Source: Caenimonas soli (lineage in GTDB: Bacteria; Pseudomonadota; Gammaproteobacteria; Burkholderiales; Burkholderiaceae_C). From it: a stretch of 64,000 nt of DNA. The position numbers and the translations under genes were made by a program. Location of the stretch: assembly GCF_013155545.1 (NCBI RefSeq), contig NZ_JABJVV010000001.1:186001-250000 (forward strand), given 5' to 3'. Each line of letters begins with the position of its first letter. Within the stretch, counting starts at the first letter, position 1. The notes under the pieces were generated by a model. That model ran no database searches, was not told where the DNA came from, and worked only from the letters and a program-made list of their open reading frames with translations. Positions 39,521-48,588 of this stretch are shown here, piece by piece.

Positions 39521-40223
39521 TGCGTTACTTCGTGGGGCGACGGCCCGCTCGCGCCGGGTTCGGCCAGAGCGTTCAAGACGGCTGCCACCGGCCCGTGGAT
39601 CAGCGAAAAAGAGCCGGTGGAACCTTCCCAGGCGTTCTTGACGACGACGGAAAAGCCGAATCGCCGATACAGCCGGCCCAGCACCGGGTTGCATAACGCG
39701 AAGCCGTTCTTGATGTTCACGGCCTCAACGAGGTGCAGCAATGTCAGCTGCAGGCATTTTTTTACCGTCTCGTAGCCGTGCCTGTACTGCGGCCCGATCA
39801 CCAGGCGGCCTATCTCCCAGCTGTTTTCATAGTAATGCCCGGGCAGCAACGACTGTCGCTCCAGCACGGCTTCGCACGGCGCGAGCCCCTGGTTCATAGG
39901 AATGATGCGGACGGTTCCGATAATCCTGCCCCGGCACTCGAACGCACCCACCACCCCCTGCTCGTCTCTTTTTTTTCGCGCACGGCAAAGCCTGGGTCCG
40001 ACAGGACCGCGTCGGGGAGCTGGATGGCTTCGCGCAGGTGACTGATCTGGGCGATCTCGCGCGGTGTTCGCAATTGGCGAAAGACGAGTTCAGCGAACGG
40101 CACATCGACGTTGCCGGCTGGGGGCTCGACGCGCGGCGGGCGTGCCGCAGGCGGTATCGCGAAATTCGTGTCGGGCAGGACAAAGCCGCTGCGCGAATAC
40201 GGTAAGGCCGAATGTGCATCCAT
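39517..40223 (-). pseudogene. FeeM/LuxI-like N-acyltransferase gene, interrupted by a 1-nt frameshift at an A8 tract
   Basis: Two abutting frames make one protein of about 235 aa if one A is added at 39969-39976. Frame one: ATG 40223 with a GGGAGGA site 6 nt upstream, 85 residues including VPFAELVFRQLRTPREIAQI and LRE..LPD. Frame two: GVVGAFECRGRIIGTVRIIP, ENSWEIGRLVIGPQYRHG, and CNPVLGRLYRRFGF, a GNAT-like core resembling N-acyl amino acid synthase FeeM, whose fold is related to AHL synthases. It could be a broken gene, a sequencing error, phase variation, or transcriptional slippage. Its stop overlaps the sensor-kinase start. Confidence 0.75.
39969..39976 (-). other. A8 homopolymer at the frame break
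   Basis: Reads GAAAAAAAAG on the coding (minus) strand. A ninth A restores the frame exactly (E-K-K-R-D-E-Q-G), keeping the whole family domain. Runs of this length are known sites of slipped-strand mutation and RNA polymerase slippage. Confidence 0.85.
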
Positions 40224-40246
40224 ATGAATCCTCCCTGGGAGCCGTG

Positions 40247-40256
40247 TACGTACGTA
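40247..40256. promoter_or_regulatory. TACGTACGTA palindrome, candidate operator of the signalling operon
   Basis: A perfect 10-bp palindrome about 24 nt upstream of ATG 40223 and just downstream of the predicted transcription start, a place where a bound protein would block transcription. Confidence 0.4.
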
Positions 40257-40273
40257 TCGATCGGCTCAGCAGC

Positions 40274-40301
40274 ATTATCGACGTTTGGCTCAACAACGCA
40301 A
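40274..40301 (-). promoter_or_regulatory. Possible sigma70-type promoter of the acyltransferase-kinase operon
   Basis: On the minus strand TTGCGT and GATAAT are 16 bp apart. The predicted start near 40267 gives a leader of about 44 nt with a good ribosome site. The -35 match is partial. Confidence 0.45.
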
Positions 40302-40340
40302 ATGCCCTTCGGGCACTCCGGCGCCGCAGGACCAAGGACA

Positions 40341-41840
40341 ATGCTGTCCATGGATCAAGTCGTCGACACTCCCCCCCGGCTGGAACTGGGCCTGGCCTGG
40401 CCCAACAGCTTTGCCGGGCTGGGGCCGGCGTTCTATACCGAACTGGCGCCCACACCCCTGCCTTCTCCCTATCTCGTCGGGCTGAACCAGCGTCTTGCCG
40501 CCGAGCTGGGGCTGGCCGCCAGCCTCGTTGCCGGGCCCGAGGGCGTGGAGGCGTTCACCGGCAACGCGACCCTGTCCGGCGCGCGGCCGCTGGCCAGCGT
40601 CTATAGCGGCCACCAATTCGGGGTGTGGGCGGGTCAGCTGGGCGATGGCAGAGCCATCCTGCTGGGCGAAGCGCAAACCGCCGCCGGCGCACAGGAGTTC
40701 CAGCTCAAGGGTAGCGGCCGGACCCCCTACTCGCGCATGGGCGATGGGCGCGCGGTGCTACGGTCCAGCATCCGTGAGTTCCTCGGTTCGGAGGCGATGT
40801 TCGGCCTGGGAATACCCACGACTCGCGCCCTGATGGTCACCGGCTCGGATGCGCCGGTGCGCCGCGAGGAAATCGAAACTGCGGCGGTGGTCACCCGCGT
40901 CGCGCCCAGTTTCATCCGCTTCGGGCATTTCGAGCATTTCTCGGCGCGCGAGCAGTACGACGAACTGCGCAAGCTCGCCGATTACGTCATCGACAAGTTC
41001 TATCCGGAATGCCGGAGCACCCAGGCGTTCGCCGGCAACACTTATGCGGCGTTTCTCGAACAGGTAAGTGAGCGCACCGCGGCCATGGTTGCGCAGTGGC
41101 AGGGCGTCGGCTTTTGCCACGGCGTCATGAACACCGACAACATGAGCATCCTGGGGCTGACCATCGACTACGGTCCGTTCCAGTTTCTCGATGCGTTCGA
41201 CCCCGGCCACATCTGCAACCACAGCGACGAGCAGGGGCGCTACGCCTATAACAAGCAGCCGAACGTGGCCTACTGGAACCTGTTTTGCCTGGGCCAGGCG
41301 CTGCTTCCGCTAATTGGCGACCAGGAACTGGCCCTGGCCGCCCTGGAGTCGTACAAGACAGTCTTCCCGAGCGAACTGGAGGCCGCCATGCGCGCCAAGC
41401 TGGGCTTGCTCGACAACCAGCCAGGCGATCGGGAGCTGATCGAGGGCGTCCTGAAGCTGTTGGCCAAGGACCGCGTGGACTACACGATTTTCTGGCGTCG
41501 GCTGTCGCGCCATGTTGCAGGCGAGCCGGCCGAAACGGTGCGCGACCTGTTCCTCCAACGAGAGGCCTTCGATGCCTGGTTGCTACAATATTCGGAGCGG
41601 CTGGACAAGGCTGAGGTTGAGGAATCTGCCAGCCTGATGCTCAGGACCAATCCCAAATATGTGCTTCGTAATCACCTGGGAGAACTGGCCATCCGCCAGG
41701 CGAAACTTAAGGACTATTCCGAAGTCGAAGCCTTGCTCGCGCTGGTCCAGGCCCCATATGAGGAACATCCAGCGCATGATCAAAAAGCCGGATTTCCCCC
41801 GGACTGGGCCACCCACATCGAAATCAGCTGCTCCTCATGA
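40341..41840 (+). CDS. selO: Protein adenylyltransferase SelO (YdiU)
   Basis: 499 aa, full length. The pseudokinase-fold landmarks [38 protein letters not shown] and [19 protein letters not shown] are present, with the conserved terminus ISCSS, whose Cys corresponds to the Sec position of animal SelO. SelO transfers AMP to Ser/Thr/Tyr of target proteins and links to redox balance. I chose ATG 40341 for the AAGGA site before it. The stop overlaps msrB. Confidence 0.95.
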   Translation: MLSMDQVVDTPPRLELGLAWPNSFAGLGPAFYTELAPTPLPSPYLVGLNQRLAAELGLAASLVAGPEGVEAFTGNATLSGARPLASVYSGHQFGVWAGQLGDGRAILLGEAQTAAGAQEFQLKGSGRTPYSRMGDGRAVLRSSIREFLGSEAMFGLGIPTTRALMVTGSDAPVRREEIETAAVVTRVAPSFIRFGHFEHFSAREQYDELRKLADYVIDKFYPECRSTQAFAGNTYAAFLEQVSERTAAMVAQWQGVGFCHGVMNTDNMSILGLTIDYGPFQFLDAFDPGHICNHSDEQGRYAYNKQPNVAYWNLFCLGQALLPLIGDQELALAALESYKTVFPSELEAAMRAKLGLLDNQPGDRELIEGVLKLLAKDRVDYTIFWRRLSRHVAGEPAETVRDLFLQREAFDAWLLQYSERLDKAEVEESASLMLRTNPKYVLRNHLGELAIRQAKLKDYSEVEALLALVQAPYEEHPAHDQKAGFPPDWATHIEISCSS

Positions 41841-42253
41841 CCTACAAAATCCAGAAAACCGAAGCCGAGTGGAAAGCGTTGCTGGCGCAAAAGGGCGCTG
41901 AGCGAGGCGCCTTCGAGGTCACTCGCCACGCAGCGACCGAGCGGCCCTTCACCGGCAAGTACGAGGCGGTGTGGGACGACGGCAGCTACCACTGCATCTG
42001 CTGTGGCGCCAAGCTTTTCGACTCCACCACCAAGTTCGACGCCGGCTGCGGCTGGCCGAGCTTCTCCGAGGCGCTGCCCGGCGCCATCAAGGAGATTACC
42101 GACACCACCCACGGCATGGTGCGCACCGAAACGGTCTGCGCGCAATGCGGCGCGCACCTGGGGCATGTGTTCCCGGACGGACCGACCGACACCGGGCTGC
42201 GCTACTGCATGAATTCAGCCTCGCTGGATTTCAAAGCCGAAGAACAAGACTGA
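41837..42253 (+). CDS. msrB: Peptide-methionine (R)-S-oxide reductase
   Basis: 138 aa. Zinc ligands lie in CICCGAKLF and [12 protein letters not shown], the substrate face in AGCGWPSF, and the active cysteine in [11 protein letters not shown]. It reduces methionine-R-sulfoxide in proteins. The ATG overlaps the selO stop (ATGA), so the two are translated together. Confidence 0.96.
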   Translation: MTYKIQKTEAEWKALLAQKGAERGAFEVTRHAATERPFTGKYEAVWDDGSYHCICCGAKLFDSTTKFDAGCGWPSFSEALPGAIKEITDTTHGMVRTETVCAQCGAHLGHVFPDGPTDTGLRYCMNSASLDFKAEEQD

Positions 42254-42262
42254 CCAAGACTC

Positions 42263-42808
42263 ATGAAACTGCTGATCGATTTCTTTCCTATCATCCTGTT
42301 CTTCGCGGCCTTCAAGCTCGCGGACATCTACGTAGCAACCGGGGTGGCGATCGTCGCCACGATCGCCCAGATCGCCTGGCTGCGCCACAGCACCGGCAAG
42401 GTCGAGCCCATGCAATGGGTCAGTCTGGGGGTGATCGTGCTCTTCGGCGGCGCGACCATCGTGGCCCAGAACGAAACCTTCATCAAATGGAAACCCACGG
42501 TGCTGTACTGGCTGATGGCCGGAGCGCTCGCGGCCGGGCAGCTCTTCTTCAAGAAGAACCTGCTCAAGTCCCTGATGGGCTCCCAGCTCGAATTGCCCGA
42601 TGCCGCTTGGCGCGTCACCAACTGGAGCTGGATCGCCTTTTTTGGGGCCATGGGCGTGGTCAATCTCTGGGTGGCCTACAACTTCGACACCAATACCTGG
42701 GTCAACTTCAAGCTGTTCGGTGGCCTGGGCCTGATGGCCCTGTTCGTGATCGGCCAGGCGCTCTACCTGGGGCGCTACATGAAGGCCGACGAAGCGCCCA
42801 AGCCGTGA
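42263..42808 (+). CDS. yciB: Septation protein A / intracellular septation protein (YciB)
   Basis: 181 aa, five hydrophobic helices, starting MKLLIDFFPIILFFAAFKLADIY, and containing WKPTVLYWLMA and GSQLELPDAAWR, all typical of the family. An inner-membrane protein linked to envelope integrity and division. It is 9 bp after msrB and 10 bp before the BolA-like gene. Confidence 0.94.
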   Translation: MKLLIDFFPIILFFAAFKLADIYVATGVAIVATIAQIAWLRHSTGKVEPMQWVSLGVIVLFGGATIVAQNETFIKWKPTVLYWLMAGALAAGQLFFKKNLLKSLMGSQLELPDAAWRVTNWSWIAFFGAMGVVNLWVAYNFDTNTWVNFKLFGGLGLMALFVIGQALYLGRYMKADEAPKP

Positions 42809-42818
42809 GGTTGCCAGC

Positions 42819-43085
42819 ATGAGTACCGGCATCACCGCCCAAGCCCTGCACCAGCGGCTGGCGGAACTCCTGGAGCCCACAGTGCTCGAAGTACTCGACG
42901 AAAGCGCCGCCCATGCAGGCCATGCCGGGGCCGATGGCAGCGGATTTGGCACCCATTTCCGGGTGCGGATCGCCTCTCCCTTGTTCGCCGGCCGCTCGCG
43001 CGTGGCGCGTCATCGCCTTGTGTATGATGCGCTGCAAGATTTTGTCGACCAGGGGCTGCACGCCCTCGCGATTGAAACCCTCTGA
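42819..43085 (+). CDS. BolA family protein
   Basis: 88 aa. The BolA core is visible: GSGFGTHFRVRIASPLFAG, then RSRVARHRLVYDALQD and the terminal ALAIETL. BolA proteins work with monothiol glutaredoxins in iron-sulfur cluster handling. The invariant His lies in RVARHRLVYD. It is in the selO-msrB-yciB run. Confidence 0.92.
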   Translation: MSTGITAQALHQRLAELLEPTVLEVLDESAAHAGHAGADGSGFGTHFRVRIASPLFAGRSRVARHRLVYDALQDFVDQGLHALAIETL

Positions 43086-43116
43086 CCACCCTCCTGACTC
43101 TCAAGGGACTCCCCAA

Positions 43117-43896
43117 ATGAAGCAAGTTTTCCTGTCCGCCCTGGCAGCGGCCATCCTCAGCATCGCCCTGCCCGTTGCGGCCCAGAACGTGGCCATCGTC
43201 AACGGCAAGCCGGTGCCCAAGGCGCGCGTCGATGCGCTGGCCGCCCAGCTGGCCAAGTCCGGCCGCCCCGTCTCGCCCGAGATCCAGGGCCAGCTGAAGG
43301 ATGAGGTCATTGCGCGCGAGGTCTTCATGCAGGAAGCCCAAAAGCGCGGCCTGGACGCCAGCGACGACTTCAAGGCCCAGATGGAACTGGCGCGCCAAAC
43401 GCTGCTGATCCGCGAGCTGTTCGCCGACTACCAGAAGAACAATCCCGTGACCGACGCCGACATCAAGGCCGAGTACGACAAGTTCGTGGCGGCGAACGGC
43501 GGCAAGGAATATCGTGCCCGCCACATCCTGGTGGAAAAGGAAGACGATGCCAAGAGCATCATCGGCTCGCTCAAGAAGGGCGGCAAGTTCGAGGACATCG
43601 CCAAGAAGCAGTCCAAGGACCCGGGCTCCGGAGCCAACGGCGGCGACCTCGACTGGGCCACTGCGGCGAGCTACGTGCCTGAGTTCTCCGGCGCGCTGAT
43701 CAAGCTGAAGAAGGGCCAGACTACCGATGCGCCGGTGAAGAGCCAGTTCGGATGGCACGTGATTCGCCTGGACGACGTGCGCGACGCGCAGTTGCCCAAG
43801 CTGGACGAGGTCAAGCCCCAGATCGCCCAGCAGCTGCAGCAGCAGAAACTGGCCAAGTTCCAGGAAGACCTGCGCGGCAAGGCGAAGATCGAATAA
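43117..43896 (+). CDS. Periplasmic parvulin-type peptidylprolyl isomerase
   Basis: 259 aa. A signal peptide (residues 1-22, ending VAAQ) precedes a SurA_N-like helical segment and a PpiC domain (about 135-225) with RARHILVEKEDDA, SGANGGDLDW and FGWHVIRLDDVR. It helps outer-membrane and secreted proteins fold. It ends 34 bp before a strong terminator and is the last gene of the run. Confidence 0.93.
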   Translation: MKQVFLSALAAAILSIALPVAAQNVAIVNGKPVPKARVDALAAQLAKSGRPVSPEIQGQLKDEVIAREVFMQEAQKRGLDASDDFKAQMELARQTLLIRELFADYQKNNPVTDADIKAEYDKFVAANGGKEYRARHILVEKEDDAKSIIGSLKKGGKFEDIAKKQSKDPGSGANGGDLDWATAASYVPEFSGALIKLKKGQTTDAPVKSQFGWHVIRLDDVRDAQLPKLDEVKPQIAQQLQQQKLAKFQEDLRGKAKIE

Positions 43897-43900
43897 GTCT

Positions 43901-43926
43901 GTCATCCCGGACTTGATCCGGGATCC
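43901..43926. repeat. REP-like intergenic inverted repeat, copy 3
   Basis: 26 bp; arms ATCCCGGA and TCCGGGAT around a 5-nt loop. It differs from copy 2 (reverse complement) at one loop base. It begins 5 bp after the isomerase stop. Confidence 0.8.
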
Positions 43927-43929
43927 AGG

Positions 43930-43954
43930 GCGGCCCAGGTGGCCGCTTTTTTTT
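43930..43954 (+). terminator. Intrinsic terminator after the isomerase gene
   Basis: GCGGCC and GGCCGC (6-bp stem, 5-nt loop) are followed at once by eight T. It ends transcription 3 bp short of the convergent catalase gene's stop. Confidence 0.88.
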
Positions 43955-43957
43955 GCG

Positions 43958-46387
43958 TCAGACCATCGGCGGGTCGGTCTCCCTGCCAAAGTGGCGGTGC
44001 TTGGCGATACCGTCGACAAACGCCTCGAGGGCCGGGCCGGCCGCGCCGTCGGACAGGATCAGCCCCGGGTCTGCCTTGCCATCCGCGGCCTTCAGCGGAA
44101 TACCGGCCTTCTCCAGCAATGCTTTCGATGCGCCCAGGGCCAGGATGGTCTTGCAGTGCCGGTACTGGTCCTTGATGAATTCCATCGTGTGGCCATCGGC
44201 CGCGAGGGCCACCGCGGCCTCCTTGCCATCCGGCAGCACCAAGGCATCGAACAGGAATCCGGGCTCGTTTTCCAGGGAGGCGTCGGCGTCCAGCGTCTGC
44301 GCGTCGGCGGTCTTGACCGGCCCGATGCGGGGGCCGACCAGCCTGGCGACAGCACCCTTATCCACCAGGGCCTGCTGCACCTTCCCGATCTCGGCTCCGT
44401 TCACCCCGGGCGCCACCAGGATCGCGATCTTGCGGCCCTGGATGCTTCCGTCGCCCGGTCGCGCCAGCAGGGACAGCGCCGGCGACGAGTCGACTTCCGG
44501 TTTGGGCGGTTTCGCCAGCGCGCGCGGCATGGGCGCGGGCAGCGGCTCCATGCCGAGACCGGCGGCCACCTTGCGCGCCAGATCCTCGGAGGCGTTGCGC
44601 AGCGAGGCGACCATCCGTTCGCGGATCGCCGGAACGGTGACCTTGCTCAACTCGAAGCGAAAGGCATTGGCGATGTGGGCCTGCTCGACGGGGCTCTGGC
44701 TCTCGAAGAACAGGGTCGCCTGGGTGTAGTGATCCGCGAATTTCTCCGGTTTGGCGCGGACCTTGCCCTGCTCTTCCTTGGCCTGCAACCGCGCCGGAAC
44801 CGAGACGAAGCCCTGTGCGGCCCCGGCCTGGAAAGGACAACCGCCGGCCAAGGAGTTGGGTTCATAAGAGACGCGGCCGCGCGGAATGGCCTGGCGGTGC
44901 ATGCCGTCGCGCTGGTTGTTGTGCACCGGCGCCACCGGGGCATTGATCGGGATTTCGTGGAAATTGGGTCCACCCAGCCGGGTGATCTGCGTGTCCACGT
45001 AGGAATGGATCCGGCCGGCCAGCAGCGGATCGTTGGAAAAGTCGATGCCCGGCACGACGTGGGCGGTGCAGAACGCTACCTGCTCGGTCTCGGCGAAGAA
45101 GTTGTCGGGATTGCGATTGAGCACCATCTTTCCCACCGGCCGGATCGGCACCAGTTCTTCGGGAATGATCTTGGTCGCGTCGAGTATGTCGAAGCTGAAT
45201 TTGTCCGCCGTCTCCTCGCTGAATACCTGCAGCCCGAGTTCGTACTCCGGATAGGCGCCCGCCTCGATCCGTTCCCACAGGTCGCGCCGGTGGTAATCCG
45301 GGTCAGCGCCGGAAATCTTCACGGCTTCGTCCCAGACCAGCGAGTGCGTCCCGGCCACCGGCGACCAGTGGAACTTGACGAAGACGGACTCGCCCGCCTC
45401 GTTGACCATGCGGAAGCTGTGTACGCCGAAGCCTTGCATGGTGGCGAAGCTGCGCGGGATGGCGCGATCGGACATGACCCACATCAGCATGTGCGTGGAC
45501 TCGGGCATGAGGGACACGAAATCCCAAAAGGTGTCGTGCGCGCTCGCCGCCTGCGGCATCTGGTGGTGCGGCTCGGGCTTGACCGCATGCACCAGGTCGG
45601 GAAATTTCATCGCATCCTGGATGAAGAAGACCGGCATGTTGTTGCCGACCAGGTCCCAGTTGCCTTCGTCTGTATAAAACTTCACGGCGAAGCCCCGCAC
45701 GTCGCGGGCCGTGTCCTTGGAGCCGCGCTCGCCCTGGACGGTGGAGAAGCGGACGAACACCGGCGTGACCTTGCCAGCCTCCTTGAAGGGCGCGGCCTTG
45801 GTGATATCGGTCAGCGCTTCGTAGCATTCGAAGAAGCCGTGCGCGCCGGAACCGCGTGCGTGCACGATGCGCTCCGGGATCCGCTCGTGGTCGAAGTGCG
45901 TGACCTTCTCGCGCAGGATGAAGTCTTCCAGCAGGACCGGCCCGCGCACGCCCGACTTCAGCGAGTTCTGGTTGTCGGCGATGCGCACGCCCTGGTTCGT
46001 CGTCAGCATCTGGCCCGCGGAGTCGACTCGGACGCGATCCAGCGGCTCGATGGTGGCGTTGATGCCTTCGGGCGCGACGCTGCCGGTCTTCTCGCTGCCG
46101 TTTTCCTCGGACAGGGTGCTGGCGCCCGGCAGGCGGGAGGCAGGTTCCACCGTGGCGCCGGGCTGCGGCGCGAGGCCGTTCGCGAATCCATGTTCGCCTG
46201 CCTTGTTGGGGTTGTAAGGCATCGAAGCGGCCAGCGCTTCGACCTGCGCCATTTTTTCGGCGGGCAGATCGCCCGCACCGGCGGAACGGACCCGACCTGG
46301 GCCGCTGTCGGTATTGCGCGCTGCCGACTTGGCGGCGGCTTTCTTGGGCGGGGTGATGTTTGAATTGGGCTTGGGTGTCTTGGGCAT
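43958..46387 (-). CDS. katE: Large-subunit catalase, HPII type
   Basis: 809 aa. After a Lys/Ala-rich, probably disordered tail (residues 1-60) comes a catalase core: [13 protein letters not shown] (catalytic His), [20 protein letters not shown] (Asn), and [16 protein letters not shown] (heme-ligand Tyr). Residues from about 650 form the flavodoxin/GATase-like C-terminal domain ([16 protein letters not shown]). This domain order is that of KatE (HPII), a stationary-phase enzyme that decomposes hydrogen peroxide. Confidence 0.95.
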   Translation of the reverse strand: MPKTPKPNSNITPPKKAAAKSAARNTDSGPGRVRSAGAGDLPAEKMAQVEALAASMPYNPNKAGEHGFANGLAPQPGATVEPASRLPGASTLSEENGSEKTGSVAPEGINATIEPLDRVRVDSAGQMLTTNQGVRIADNQNSLKSGVRGPVLLEDFILREKVTHFDHERIPERIVHARGSGAHGFFECYEALTDITKAAPFKEAGKVTPVFVRFSTVQGERGSKDTARDVRGFAVKFYTDEGNWDLVGNNMPVFFIQDAMKFPDLVHAVKPEPHHQMPQAASAHDTFWDFVSLMPESTHMLMWVMSDRAIPRSFATMQGFGVHSFRMVNEAGESVFVKFHWSPVAGTHSLVWDEAVKISGADPDYHRRDLWERIEAGAYPEYELGLQVFSEETADKFSFDILDATKIIPEELVPIRPVGKMVLNRNPDNFFAETEQVAFCTAHVVPGIDFSNDPLLAGRIHSYVDTQITRLGGPNFHEIPINAPVAPVHNNQRDGMHRQAIPRGRVSYEPNSLAGGCPFQAGAAQGFVSVPARLQAKEEQGKVRAKPEKFADHYTQATLFFESQSPVEQAHIANAFRFELSKVTVPAIRERMVASLRNASEDLARKVAAGLGMEPLPAPMPRALAKPPKPEVDSSPALSLLARPGDGSIQGRKIAILVAPGVNGAEIGKVQQALVDKGAVARLVGPRIGPVKTADAQTLDADASLENEPGFLFDALVLPDGKEAAVALAADGHTMEFIKDQYRHCKTILALGASKALLEKAGIPLKAADGKADPGLILSDGAAGPALEAFVDGIAKHRHFGRETDPPMV

Positions 46388-46498
46388 TGGACTACTGCAA
46401 TAGGGTCGGCGAAATTGCCAGCGGCCACGGTAAGTCCCCTGCCCCTCGCCATCCTGTAGGACGGATTCCCCTATCGCCCATGCCGAGCAAGCCGTCAG

Positions 46499-47224
46499 CT
46501 ATCGCAGTAGCAGCAATAAGCCCATGAGCACCGGTTGGTGCAACATGTACCACGTTAGGCTCCAGCGGCCCAGCCACGCCAATGGCGAAGCGGCACGTGG
46601 AATCGGTTGCTGGATGGAGCTGCGCCGGCGGCTCAGCAGCCACTGTCCTGCAGCCATGCCCCACCACATCACGCCCAGCCACGGGATGAGGGGCACATAG
46701 TCCTCGGTAATGGGCTTGCGCCCAATCAGGCCCAGCCAGTTCCACGCCGGATGATTGAGAAATTCCAGTTCTGGCCAATAGCCATGCGCCAATGAAGCCA
46801 GTGGCTTTGCCGCGATGGCGACTGCGCCCGCCAGCCAGAGGCCGCGGCCCCACGCCGCCGTCAATCGCACGATGATCAACATCACGGCGATGCCATGAAG
46901 CACGCCGAAGTAGATGAAGCTCTTCGGATACATCCAGTACGAGCTTGCGGTCACCAGCAATGCGCACGCGGCGATCTGGGCCCAGCGCTTCCAGAAGCGA
47001 GCCCAGCTCTGGCCCTGTTCCACGGCCACGGCCTGGCCCAGGCCCGCACAGAACAGGAACAGGCTGACGATGGCTGTGCGCTGCCAGGTCCAGAACGGGT
47101 CGGTATAGAAATCCTGCTTGATCCAGCCGAAATGGTTGAGGTCGAAGCAGAAGTGGTACACCGTCATCCAGACGATGGCGACGCCGCGAAGGGCATCAAT
47201 GGAGTCGAAGCGCTGGCCGGGCAT
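46499..47224 (-). CDS. DUF1624 (heparan-alpha-glucosaminide N-acetyltransferase-like) membrane protein
   Basis: 241 aa, about seven hydrophobic helices. The N-terminal RFDSIDALRGVAIVWMTVYH and FCFDLNHFGWI are the DUF1624 signature, in a family related to membrane acyltransferases. The substrate is unknown. ATG 47224 gives the family start. There are 111 bp to the catalase start, and no clear joint regulation. Confidence 0.85.
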   Translation of the reverse strand: MPGQRFDSIDALRGVAIVWMTVYHFCFDLNHFGWIKQDFYTDPFWTWQRTAIVSLFLFCAGLGQAVAVEQGQSWARFWKRWAQIAACALLVTASSYWMYPKSFIYFGVLHGIAVMLIIVRLTAAWGRGLWLAGAVAIAAKPLASLAHGYWPELEFLNHPAWNWLGLIGRKPITEDYVPLIPWLGVMWWGMAAGQWLLSRRRSSIQQPIPRAASPLAWLGRWSLTWYMLHQPVLMGLLLLLR

Positions 47225-47323
47225 GGGCTGGGAGTTTAGACGCAGACCCGGCGCAGACCCGATTGACGCAGCGGCCGCCGGGCGCTCCAATGCGGTGGCA
47301 TGCCACCCCTAAGGAGAAGCACG

Positions 47324-48145
47324 ATGTCTTCGTTACGCGCCCTGCTCGCCACCTGCGTACTGTTTAGCGCCACCCTCGTTTCGGCCCAGACGGCTGGCAA
47401 GACCGAAGTGCTGTGGCTGGGCCAATCCGCGACGCGCATCACCACGCCGGGCGGCAAGGTCATCGTCGTCGATCCGTGGCTCACGTCCAACCCCAAGACG
47501 CCCGCCAACTTCAAGGCGCTGGAGTCCATAGGCAAGGTGGATCTGATCCTCGTGACGCACGCGCACTTCGACCACTCCGCCGACGCCGCGGCGCTGGCCA
47601 AGATGCACAACGTCCCGGTCTATAACGCGGGAGGCCTGGGTGCGACACTGATCGGGCTGGATGTGCTGCCGCCCGCATTGGTGCAGCGATTCGGCAAGGG
47701 CGGCACGGTGATGCCCTTCGGCCCCACCGGGGTGAAAATCACCGGGGTCAGGGCGGAGCACGCTTCCGAGTTTGTCTGGAAGAACCCCGCCACCAACAAG
47801 GACGAAGCGCGCTACGGCGGCGAACCCGTGGGCTATATCATCGAAATGGAGAACGGCTTCAAGATCTGGCATATGGGCGATACCAGCGTGTTCGGCGACA
47901 TGCGCCTGATAGCCGATATGTACCGGCCCGATTTGGTGATCATCCCTATCGGTGGGCATTTCACGATGAACCCGGCGGACGCCGCGCTGGCGACGCGAGA
48001 GATGATTCGCCCGAAGTACGCCTTGCCTGTCCATTACGGAACCAACCCGGCGCTTCGCGGCACCCCTGCGGAATACAGGACGGCCCTCGGCAACAGCCCC
48101 GTGCAGATGCTGGTGGTCGAGCCGGGTCAGAAGGTGGAGTTTTGA
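47324..48145 (+). CDS. Exported metallo-beta-lactamase-fold hydrolase (UPF0173-like)
   Basis: 273 aa. Signal peptide of about 21 residues (MSSLRALLATCVLFSATLVS). The metal site VTHAHFDHSADA (HxHxDH) is followed by the later His/Asp segments IWHMGDTSVFGD and IIPIGGHFTMNP and the terminal LPVHYGT. The substrate is unknown. A clear AAGGAG site precedes ATG 47324. The next gene's start codon overlaps its stop. Confidence 0.9.
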   Translation: MSSLRALLATCVLFSATLVSAQTAGKTEVLWLGQSATRITTPGGKVIVVDPWLTSNPKTPANFKALESIGKVDLILVTHAHFDHSADAAALAKMHNVPVYNAGGLGATLIGLDVLPPALVQRFGKGGTVMPFGPTGVKITGVRAEHASEFVWKNPATNKDEARYGGEPVGYIIEMENGFKIWHMGDTSVFGDMRLIADMYRPDLVIIPIGGHFTMNPADAALATREMIRPKYALPVHYGTNPALRGTPAEYRTALGNSPVQMLVVEPGQKVEF

Positions 48146-48588
48146 CGGGACCAGGGGACCGGCTTCCCACAGCCGTTCTTGACGCGCTCAGCAAAGGCAA
48201 CCTGATGGAGGCCATCAAACTGCTGCGCAGCAGCGGCATGGGCCTGAAAGAAGCCAAGGATGCCCTCGACGCGCATGCGCGCGGCAAGCCCGCGCCTCAC
48301 GCACCCTCTTTCTCCGCGCCCTCGATGGGCCAATCCCTTCCGCCGGACGTCGTGGACGCGCTCCAGAAAGGCCACAAGATCGAGGCGATCCGGCTCATGC
48401 GTGAACAGACCGGCCTGGGCCTGAAGGAAGCAAAGGACGCTGTGGACGGTTACCAGCAAATGCACCTGCCGGCAGCGGGCGGGCTTTCGCCCGGCCAGGT
48501 CGGCGACACGGGATCGGGCATCTGGTGGGTGATAGTCCTGGTGCTCGTCTGCCTCGTCGGCTACATGGTGCTGCGCAGGCTGGCTTAG
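48142..48588 (+). CDS. Membrane protein with two L7/L12 C-terminal-like motifs
   Basis: 148 aa. Two copies of the ribosomal L7/L12 C-terminal helix pattern occur: [20 protein letters not shown] (about residues 23-42) and [19 protein letters not shown] (about 80-98). A C-terminal membrane helix (125-145) follows. The start appears to be TTG 48142, overlapping the upstream TGA (TTGA) with a GGTGGAG site in front; no ATG fits. The L7/L12 motif contacts translation factors in the ribosome; its role here is unknown. Confidence 0.75.
   Translation: MTGPGDRLPTAVLDALSKGNLMEAIKLLRSSGMGLKEAKDALDAHARGKPAPHAPSFSAPSMGQSLPPDVVDALQKGHKIEAIRLMREQTGLGLKEAKDAVDGYQQMHLPAAGGLSPGQVGDTGSGIWWVIVLVLVCLVGYMVLRRLA

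Noticed and set aside
41816..41840. Possible selenocysteine in SelO
   Set aside because: The codon in the terminal ISCSS is an ordinary cysteine codon and no in-frame TGA precedes the natural stop.
43947..43954. T8 run as a slippage site
   Set aside because: It follows a GC-rich stem outside any gene and is the tail of an intrinsic terminator.
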